Below, piece by piece: positions 54,777 to 64,000 of a stretch of 64,000 nt of DNA. Under the pieces are notes generated by a model. That model saw only the letters and a program-made list of their open reading frames with translations, had not been told where the DNA came from and did not search any database. Both the position numbers and the translations under genes were made by a program. Numbering within the stretch: position 1 is the stretch's first letter; each line of letters opens with the position of its first letter. Origin of the DNA: Auanema rhodensis (taxonomy: Eukaryota > Nematoda > Chromadorea > Rhabditida > Rhabditidae); NCBI GenBank assembly GCA_964057225.1, contig OZ059899.1, positions 1,240,001 to 1,304,000 of the forward strand, in the 5' to 3' direction.

Positions 54777-56531
54777 GATGCATTAGTGTATGTTGAGTTT
54801 CCATGTACACTCAACATTGCTTCCAAAAACATTTTGACAAAAATTTTTTCGAAAAATTTCAAAATAATTTAGCAAAAAGTAGATGTTTTTAGATTCCATT
54901 TTTCAAGGCAAAGACGATAGACAATGTTATTCAACGAAAAAATTAATTCTTCAGGGTGAAAATCGAGAATATAAGTGTGAACTTATTTCAGTTGATATCT
55001 CGGTGCATTTTTAAGCTAGCGCAAATCTGATAACACAGATCGACGCAGCTTAAAAATCCGCATCGAATGCACTATACTACATTGAGAAACGCTTAATACA
55101 AAAATTAGTTATGATCGTTTGAAAAATGATGCATTAGTGTATGTTGAGTTTCCATGTACACTCAACATTGCTTCCAAAAACATTTTGACAAAAATTTTTT
55201 CGAAAAATTTCAAAATAATTTAGCAAAAAGTAGATGTTTTTAGATTTCATTTTTCAAGGCAAAGACGATAGACAATGTTATTCAACGAAAAAATTAATTC
55301 TTCAGGGTGAAAATCGAGGATATAAGTGTGAACTTATATCAGTTGATATCTCGGTGCATTTTTAAGCTACCGCAAATCTGATAACACAGATCGACGCAGC
55401 TTAAAAATCCGCATCGAATGCACTATACTACATTGAGAAACGCTTAATACACAAATTAGTTATGATCGTTTGAAAAATGATGCATTAGTGTATGTTGAGT
55501 TTCCATGTACACTCAACATTGCTTCCAAAAACATTTTGACAAAAACTTTTTCGAAAAATTTCAAAATAATTTAGCAAAAAGTAGATGTTTTCAGATTCCA
55601 TTTTTCAAGGCAAAGACGATAGACAATGTTATTCAACGAAAAAATTAATTCTTCAGGGTGAAAATCGAGAATATAAGTGTGAACTTATATCAGTTGATAT
55701 CTCGGTGCATTTTTAAGCTAGCGCAAATCTGATAACACAGATCGACGCAGCTTAAAAATCCGCATCGAATGCACTATACTACATTGAGAAACGCTTAATA
55801 CAAAAATTAGTTATGATCGTTTGAAAAATGATGCATTAGTGTATGTTGAGTTTCCATGTACACTCAACATTGCTTCCAAAAACATTTTGACAAAAATTTT
55901 TTCGAAAAATTTCAAAATAATTTAGCAAAAAGTAGATGTTTTTAGATTTCATTTTTCAAGGCAAAGACGATAGACAATGTTATTCAACGAAAAAATTAAT
56001 TCTTCAGGGTGAAAATCGAGGATATAAGTGTGAACTTATATCAGTTGATATCTCGGTGCATTTTTAAGCTAGCGCAAATCTGATAACACAGATCGACGCA
56101 GCTTAAAAATCCGCATCGAATGCACTATACTACATTGAGAAACGCTTAATACAAAAATTAGTTATGATCGTTTGAAAAACGATGCATTAGTGTATGTTGA
56201 GTTTCCATGTACACTCAACATTGCTTCCAAAAACATTTTGACAAAAATTTTTTCGAAAAGTTTCAAAATAATTTAGCAAAAAGTAGATGTTTTTAGATTC
56301 CATTTTTCAAGGCAAAGACGATAGACGATGTTATTCAACGAAAAAATTAATTCTTCAGGGTGAAAATCGAGGATATAAGTTTGAACTTATATCAGTTGAT
56401 ATCTCGGTGCATTTTTAAGCTAGCGCAAATCTGATAACACAGATCGACGCAGCTTAAAAATCCGCATCGAATGCACTATGCTACATCAAGAAACGCTTGA
56501 TACAAGAATTAGTTATGATCGTTTGAAAAAT
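54777..56531 (+). repeat. 5-unit higher-order repeat, copy 4
   Basis: C (A192, T211), F (C243), G, F, C (cgatgc, gaaaagtttc). The last unit also has gacgatgtt, aagtttgaac and atgctac, which link it to the unit at 57936 in the next block, so it sits at a junction between two exchange tracts. Confidence 0.8.
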
Positions 56532-59339
56532 GATGCATTAGTGTATGTTGAGTTTCCATGTACACTCAACATTGCTTCCAAAAACATTTTGACAAAAATT
56601 TTTTCGAAAAATTTCAAAATAATTTAGCAAAAAGTAGATGTTTTTAGATTCCATTTTTCAAGGCAAAGACGATAGACAATGTTATTCAACGAAAAAATTA
56701 ATTCTTCAGGGTGAAAATCGAGAATATAAGTGTGAACTTATATCAGTTGATATCTCGGTGCATTTTTAAGCTAGCGCAAATCTGATAACACAGATCGACG
56801 CAGCTTAAAAATCCGCATCGAATGCACTATACTACATTGAGAAACGCTTAATACAAAAATTAGTTATGATCGTTTGAAAAATGATGCATTAGTGTATGTT
56901 GAGTTTCCATGTACACTCAACATTGCTTCCAAAAACAATTTGACAAAAATTTTTTCGAAAAATTTCAAAATAATTCAGCAAAAAGTAGATGTTTATAGAT
57001 TCCTTTTTTCAAGGCAAAGACGATGGACAATGTTATTCAACGAAAAAATTAATTCTTCAGGGTGAAAATCGAGGATATAAGTGTGAACTTATATCAGTTG
57101 ATATCTCGGTGCATTTTTAAGCTAGCGCAAATCTGATAACACAGATCGACGCAGCTTAAAAATCCGCATCGAATGCACTATACTACATCGAGAAACGCTT
57201 GATACAAAAATTAGTTATGATCGTTTGAAAAATGATGCATTAGTGTATGTTGAGTTTCCATGTACACTCAACATTGCTTCCAAAAACATTTTGACAAAAA
57301 TTTTTTCGAAAAATTTCAAAATAATTTAGCAAAAAGTAGATGTTTTTAGATTCCATTTTTCAAGGCAAAGACGATAGACAATGTTATTCAACGAAAAAAT
57401 TAATTCTTCAGGGTGAAAATCGAGGATATAAGTGTGAACTTATATCAGTTGATATCTCGGTGCATTTTTAAGCTAGCGCAAATCTGATAACACAGATCGA
57501 CGCAGCTTAAAAATCCGCATCGAATGCACTATGCTACATCAAGAAACGCTTGATACAAAAATTAGTTATGATCGTTTGAAAAATGATGCATTAGTGTATG
57601 TTGAGTTTCCATGTACACTCAACATTGCTTCCAAAAACATTTTGACAAAAATTTTTTCGAAAAATTTCAAAATAATTTAGCAAAAAGTAGATGTTTTTAG
57701 ATTACATTTTTCAAGGCAAAGACGATAGACAATGTTATTCAACGAAAAAATTAATTCTTCAGGGTGAAAATCGAGGATATAAGTGTGAACTTATATCAGT
57801 TGATATCTCGGTGCATTTTTAAGCTACCGCAAATCTGATAACACAGATCGACGCAGCTTAAAAATCCGCATCGAATGCACTATACTACATTGAGAAACGC
57901 TTAATACAAAAATTAGTTATGATCGTTTGAAAAATGATGCATTAGTGTATGTTGAGTTTCCATGTACACTCAACATTGCTTCCAAAAACATTTTGACAAA
58001 AATTTTTTCGAAAAATTTCAAAATAATTTAGCAAAAAGTAGATGTTTTTAGATTCCATTTTTCAAGGCAAAGACGATAGACGATGTTATTCAACGAAAAA
58101 ATTAATTCTTCAGGGTGAAAATCGAGGATATAAGTTTGAACTTATATCAGTTGATATCTCGGTGCATTTTTAAGCTAGCGCAAATCTGATAACACAGATC
58201 GACGCAGCTTAAAAATCCGCATCGAATGCACTATGCTACATCAAGAAACGCTTGATACAAGAATTAGTTATGATCGTTTGAAAAATGATGCATTAGTGTA
58301 TGTTGAGTTTCCATGTACACTCAACATTGCTTCCAAAAACATTTTGACAAAAATTTTTTCGAAAAAGTTCAAAATAATTTAGCAAAAAGTAGATGTTTTT
58401 AGATTCCATTTTTCAAGGCAAAGACGATAGACAATGTTATTCAACGAAAAAATTAATTCTTCAGGGTGAAAATCGAGAATATAAGTGTGAACTTATATCA
58501 GTTGATATCTCGGTGCATTTTTAAGCTAGCGCAAATCTGATAACACAGATCGACGCAGCTTAAAAATCCGCATCGAATGCACTATACTACATTGAGAAAC
58601 GCTTAATACAAAAATTAGTTATGATCGTTTGAAAAATGATGCATTAGTGTATGTTGAGTTTCCATGTACACTCAACATTGCTTCCAAAAACAATTTGACA
58701 AAAATTTTTTCGAAAAATTTCAAAATAATTCAGCAAAAAGTAGATGTTTATAGATTCCTTTTTTCAAGGCAAAGACGATGGACAATGTTATTCAACGAAA
58801 AAATTAATTCTTCAGGGTGAAAATCGAGGATATAAGTGTGAACTTATATCAGTTGATATCTCGGTGCATTTTTAAGCTAGCGCAAATCTGATAACACAGA
58901 TCGACGCAGCTTAAAAATCCGCATCGAATGCACTATACTACATCGAGAAACGCTTGATACAAAAATTAGTTATGATCGTTTGAAAAATGATGCATTAGTG
59001 TATGTTGAGTTTCCATGTACACTCAACATTGCTTCCAAAAACATTTTGACAAAAATTTTTTCGAAAAATTTCAAAATAATTTAGCAAAAAGTAGATGTTT
59101 TTAGATTTCATTTTTCAAGGCAAAGACGATGGACAATGTTATTCAACGAAAAAATTAATTCTTCAGGGTGAAAATCGAGGATATAAGTGTGAACTTATAT
59201 CAGTTGATATCTCGGTGCATTTTTAAGCTAGCGCAAATCTGATAACACAGATCGACGCAGCTTACAAATCCGCATCGAATGCACTATACTACATTGAGAA
59301 ACGCTTAATACAAAAATTAGTTATGATCGTTTGAAAAAT
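56532..59339 (+). repeat. Block 10: C and A units with a repeated trimer
   Basis: Eight units. The trio C (gacgatgtt, aagtttgaac, atgctac), C (A192), A (aacaatttg) occurs at 56181-57233 and again at 57936-58988, 1755 bp apart. These two A units are the only A units after 30 kb. The block ends with an F unit that has G143. Confidence 0.8.
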
Positions 59340-62300
59340 GATGCATTAGTGTATGTTGAGTTTCCATGTACACTCAACATTGCTTCCAAAAACATTTTGA
59401 CAAAAATTTTTTCGAAAAATTTCAAAATAATTTAGCAAAAAGTAGATGTTTTTAGATTCCATTTCTCAAGGCAAAGACGATAGACAATGTTATTCAACGA
59501 AAAAATTAATTCTTCAGGGTGAAAATCGAGGATATAAGTGTGAACTTATATCAGTTGATATCTCGGTGCATTTTTAAGCTAGCGCAAATCTGATAACACA
59601 GATCGACGCAGCTTGAAAATCCGCATCGAATGCACTATACTACATTGAGAAACGCTTAATACAAAAATTAGTTATGATTGTTTGAAAAATGATGCATTAG
59701 TGTATGTTGAGTTTCCATGTACACTCAACATTGCTTCCAAAAACATTTTGACAAAAATTTTTTCGAAAAATTTCAAAATAATTTAGCAAAAAGTAGATGT
59801 TTTTAGATTCCATTTCTCAAGGCAAAGACGATAGACAATGTTATTCAACGAAAAAATTATTTCTTCAGGGTGAAAATCGAGGATATAAGTGTGAACTTAT
59901 ATCAGTTGATATCTCGGTGCATTTTTAAGTTAGCGCAAATCTGATAACACAGATCGACGCAGCTTAAAAATCCGCATCGAATGCACTATACTACATTGAG
60001 AAACGCTTAATACAAAAATTAGTTATGATTGTTTGAAAAATGATGCATTAGTGTATGTTGAGTTTCCATGTACACTCAACATTGCTTCCAAAAACATTTT
60101 GACAAAAATTTTTTCGAAAAATTTCAAAATAATTTAGCAAAAAGTAGATGTTTTTAGATTCCATTTCTCAAGGCAAAGACGATAGACAATGTTATTCAAC
60201 GAAAAAATTATTTCTTCAGGGTGAAAATCGAGGATATAAGTGTGAACTTATATCAGTTGATATCTCGGTGCATTTTTAAGTTAGCGCAAATCTGATAACA
60301 CAGATCGACGCAGCTTAAAAATCCGCATCGAATGCACTATACTACACTGAGAAACGCTTGATACAAAAATTAGTTATGATCGTTTGAAAAATGATGCATT
60401 AGTGTATGTTGAGTTTCCATGTACACTCAACATTGCTTCCAAAAACATTTTGACAAAAATTTTTTCGAAAAATTTCAAAATAATTTAGCAAAAAGTAGAT
60501 GTTTTTAGATTCCATTTCTCAAGGCAAAGACGATAGACAATGTTATTCAACGAAAAAATTATTTCTTCAGGGTGAAAATCGAGGATATAAGTGTGAACTT
60601 ATATCAGTTGATATCTCGGTGCATTTTTAAGTTAGCGCAAATCTGATAACACAGATCGACGCAGCTTAAAAATCCGCATCGAATGCACTATACTACACTG
60701 AGAAACGCTTGATACAAAAATTAGTTATGATCGTTTGAAAAATGATGCATTAGTGTATGTTGAGTTTCCATGTACACTCAACATTGCGTCCAAAAACATT
60801 TTGACAAAAATTTTTTCGAAAAATTTCAAAATAATTTAGCAAAAAGTAGATGTTTTTAGATTTCATTTTTCAAGGCAAAGACGATGGACAATGTTATTCA
60901 ACGAAAAAATTAATTCTTCAGGGTGAAAATCGAGGATATAAGTGTGAACTTATATCAGTTGATATCTCGGTGCATTTTTAAGCTAGCGCAAATCTGATAA
61001 CACAGATCGACGCAGCTTGAAAATCCGCATCGAATGCACTATACTACATTGAGAAACGCTTAATACAAAAATTAGTTATGATTGTTTGAAAAATGATGCA
61101 TTAGTGTATGTTGAGTTTCCATGTACACTCAACATTGCTTCCAAAAACATTTTGACAAAAATTTTTTCGAAAAATTTCAAAATAATTTAGCAAAAAGTAG
61201 ATGTTTTTAGATTCCATTTCTCAAGGCAAAGACGATAGACAATGTTATTCAACGAAAAAATTATTTCTTCAGGGTGAAAATCGAGGATATAAGTGTGAAC
61301 TTATATCAGTTGATATCTCGGTGCATTTTTAAGTTAGCGCAAATCTGATAACACAGATCGACGCAGCTTAAAAATCCGCATCGAATGCACTATACTACAT
61401 TGAGAAACGCTTGATACAAAAATTAGTTATGATCGTTTGAAAAATGATGCATTAGTGTATGTTGAGTTTCCATGTACACTCAACATTGCTTCCAAAAACA
61501 TTTTGACAAAAATTTTTTCGAAAAATTTCAAAATAATTTAGCAAAAAGTAGATGTTTTTAGATTCCATTTTTCAAGGCAAAGACGATGGACAATGTTATT
61601 CAACGAAAAAATTGATTCTTCAGGGTGAAAATCGAGGATATAAGTGTGAACTTATATCAGTTGATATCTCGGTGCATTTTTAAGCTAGCGCAAATCTGAT
61701 AACACAGATCGACGTAGCTTAAAAATCCGCAGCGAATGCACTATACTACATTGAGAAACGCTCGATACAAAAATTAGTTATGATCGTTTGAAAAATCATG
61801 CATTAGTGTATGTTGAGTTTCCATGTACACTCAACATTGCTTCCAAAAACATTTTGACAAAATTTTTTTCGAAAAATTTCAAAAGAATTTAGCAAAAAGT
61901 AGATGTTTTTAGATTCCATTTCTCAAGGCAAAGACGATAGACAATGTTATTCAACGAAAAAATTATTTCTTCAGGGTGAAAATCGAGGATATAAGTGTGA
62001 ACTTATATCAGTTGATATCTCGGTGCATTTTTAAGTTAGCGCAAATCTGATAACACAGATCGACGCAGCTTAAAAATCCGCATCGAATGCACTATACTAC
62101 ATTGAGAAACGCTTAATACAAAAATTAGTTATGATTGTTTGAAAAATGATGCATTAGTGTATGTTGAGTTTCCATGTACACTCAACATTGCTTCCAAAAA
62201 CATTTTGACAAAAATTTTTTCGAAAAATTTCAAAATAATTTAGCAAAAAGTAGATGTTTTTAGATTCCATTTTTCAAGGCAAAGACGATGGACAATGTTA

Positions 62301-64000
62301 TTCAACGAAAAAATTGATTCTTCAGGGTGAAAATCGAGGATATAAGTGTGAACTTATATCAGTTGATATCTCGGTGCATTTTTAAGCTAGCGCAAATCTG
62401 ATAACACAGATCGACGTAGCTTAAAAATCCGCAGCGAATGCACTATACTACATTGAGAAACGCTTGATACAAAAATTAGTTATGATCGTTTGAAAAATGA
62501 TGCATTAGTGTATGTTGAGTTTCCATGTACACTCAACATTGCTTCCAAAAACATTTTGACAAAAATTTTTTCGAAAAATTTCAAAATAATTTAGCAAAAA
62601 GTAGATGTTTTTAGATTTCATTTTTCAAGGCAAAGACGATGGACAATGTTATTCAACGAAAAAATTGATTCTTCAGGGTGAAAATCGAGGATATAAGTGT
62701 GAACTTATATCAGTTGATATCTCGGTGCATTTTTAAGCTAGCGCAAATCTGATAACACAGATCGACGCAGCTTAAAAATCCGCAGCGAATGCACTATACT
62801 ACATTGAGAAACGCTCGATACAAAAATTAGTTATGATCGTTTGAAAAATGATGCATTAGTGTATGTTGAGTTTCCATGTACACTCAACATTGCTTCCAAA
62901 AACATTTTGACAAAAATTTTTTCGAAAAATTTCAAAATAATTTAGCAAAAAGTAGATGTTTTTAGATTCCATTTCTCAAGGCAAAGACGATGGACAATGT
63001 TATTCAACGAAAAAATTATTTCTTCAGGGTGAAAATCGAGGATATAAGTGTGAACTTATATCAGTTGATATCTCGGTGCATTTTTAAGTTAGCGCAAATC
63101 TGATAACACAGATCGACGCAGCTTAAAAATCCGCATCGAATGCACTATACTACACTGAGAAACGCTTGATACAAAAATTAGTTATGATCGTTTGAAAAAT
63201 GATGCATTAGTGTATGTTGAGTTTCCATGTACACTCAACATTGCTTCCAAAAATATTTTGACAAAAATTTTTTCGAAAAATTTCAAAATAATTTAGCAAA
63301 AAGTAGATGTTTTTAGATTTCATTTTTCAAGGCAAAGACGATGGACAATGTTATTCAACGAAAAAATTAATTCTTCAGGGTGAAAATCGAGGATATAAGT
63401 GTGAACTTATATCAGTTGATATCTCGGTGCATTTTTAAGCTAGCGCAAATCTGATAACACAGATCGACGCAGCTTAAAAATCCGCATCGAATGCACTATA
63501 CTACATTGAGAAACGCTTAATACAAAAATTAGTTATGATCGTTTGAAAAATGATGCATTAGTGTATGTTGAGTTTCCATGTACACTCAACATTGCTTCCA
63601 AAAACATTTTGACAAAAATTTTTTCGAAAAATTTCAAAATAATTTAGCAAAAAGTAGATGTTTTTAGATTTCATTTTTCAAGGCAAAGACGATGGACAAT
63701 GTTATTCAACGAAAAAATTAATTCTTCAGGGTGAAAATCGAGGATATAAGTGTGAACTTATATCAGTTGATATCTCGGTGCATTTTTAAGCTAGCGCAAA
63801 TCTGATAACACAGATCGACGCAGCTTAAAAATCCGCATCGAATGCACTATACTACATTGAGAAACGCTTAATACAAAAATTAGTTATGATCGTTTGAAAA
63901 ATGATGCATTAGTGTATGTTGAGTTTCCATGTACACTCAACATTGCTTCCAAAAACATTTTGACAAAAATTTTTTCGAAAAATTTCAAAATAATTTAGCA
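59340..64000 (+). repeat. Block 11: H and F units to the window end
   Basis: Units marked by attccatttctc (H), mostly with aagttagc and ttatttc, alternate irregularly with F units and C-like units that have G143 (ttgattc, cgtagc, gcagcgaat). Private changes are denser than elsewhere, for example aatcatgc and aaagaattt near 61795-61890 and cattgcgtcc at 60781-60790. The last two full units are near-identical F units, so homogenisation continues past the window. Confidence 0.8.
63903..64000 (+). repeat. Partial unit cut by the window end
   Basis: First 98 bases of the 183rd unit, ending just after the variable position 94 (T here). The cut is the window edge, not an array edge. Confidence 0.95.

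Larger units (their letters stand above)
49143..56531 (+). repeat. Block 9: repeated C-F-G-F-C pentamers
   Basis: Twenty-one units. A C unit with T36, C243 and gagagac (49143 and 51969) starts two runs, each followed by the pentamer. The run beginning at 49143 is eight units and includes the 18-bp duplication. The second run contains an inserted F-G pair, so F-G-F-G-F stands where F-G-F is usual (52671-54425). A last pentamer ends at 56531. Subfamily G is found only in blocks 7 and 9. Confidence 0.85.
1..64000 (+). repeat. Satellite DNA array, 351-bp monomer, 182 full copies plus a partial
   Basis: The same 351-bp unit recurs head to tail across the whole window. Its recognisable left end (gatgcattagtg) occurs at 1, 352, 703, 1054 and so on up to 63903, and the total drift is only 20 bp, all explained by three insertions. 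Every copy is in the same orientation and no foreign sequence interrupts them. Long arrays of near-identical units about two nucleosomes long are typical of centromeric or pericentromeric satellites in eukaryotes; that location is inferred, not seen. The unit is 31% GC. CpG is slightly over-represented, which points to a genome without heavy CpG methylation. The window contains no array boundary, so the full array is longer than 64 kb. No gene is supported anywhere in it. Confidence 0.98.

Noticed and set aside
1-64000. CRISPR array
   Set aside because: The repeated element is the whole 351 bp, with no short repeat alternating with unique spacers.
1-64000. Tandem protein-coding repeat, because 351 is a multiple of three
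   Set aside because: All frames have stops in the common units, and frequent variants such as AGA/GGA and GGA/GAA in the best frame change amino acids rather than sparing them.
1-64000. Naming the species or a known satellite family
   Set aside because: The tracts resemble insect and nematode intergenic DNA in general, but I recognise no published satellite with this unit.

Overview
The whole window is one uninterrupted satellite DNA array. A 351-bp unit, all copies in the same orientation, repeats 182 complete times from base 1 to base 63902. A 98-bp partial copy runs to the end (63903-64000), so the window starts and stops inside the array and neither edge is seen. There is no gene, RNA gene, transposable element, CRISPR array or unique sequence. 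Neighbouring units differ by a few percent and some distant units look identical. Only three length changes were found: +1 bp near 1728, +1 bp near 4478 and an 18-bp duplication at 51510-51545.

The organism is almost certainly a eukaryote, and this is probably centromeric or other constitutive heterochromatin. The unit length is about two nucleosome repeats. GC is 31% (109 of 351 bases counted in the first unit). The same unit has 12 CpG against about 8.5 expected, so CpG is not depleted. That argues against a genome with heavy germline CpG methylation (vertebrate, most plants) and fits an invertebrate such as an insect or nematode. The species cannot be named from this sequence.

Units fall into subfamilies defined by linked base changes (unit position 1 = base 1 of the window). 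A: C94, A113, G116, C128, G143. B: T94, A116, T128, G143. C: A122, A143. D: G98, G122. E: A35, C126, usually G198. F: T120 with A122. G: C68, C114. H: A122, C126, usually T240. They are laid out in blocks: 1-5969 A/B/C; 5970-10883 two copies of a 7-unit higher-order repeat (HOR); 10884-18956 mostly D; 18957-21413 an A variant in 3-unit repeats; 21414-34049 A/B/C with B-C alternation; 34050-41069 E plus C units in 4-unit repeats; 41070-45983 first F/G units, then B/C; 45984-49142 a second copy of 34050-37208; 49143-56531 5-unit C-F-G-F-C repeats; 56532-59339 a C/A block with a repeated trimer; 59340-64000 H/F. This patchwork is what repeated unequal exchange or conversion over 3-10 unit blocks leaves behind.

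Each unit carries several dyad symmetries: a 9-bp stem with a 10-nt loop (14-41), a 12-bp palindrome (69-80), a 9-bp stem on a GTGA loop (192-213), an 11-bp stem enclosing a second 5-bp stem (231-281), and a 6-bp stem (305-321) whose arms covary between subfamilies. These are the best candidates for function, as cruciform or hairpin DNA at a centromere or as folded satellite RNA. The open reading frames in some units are explained by a few base changes in a non-coding repeat and are not called as genes.
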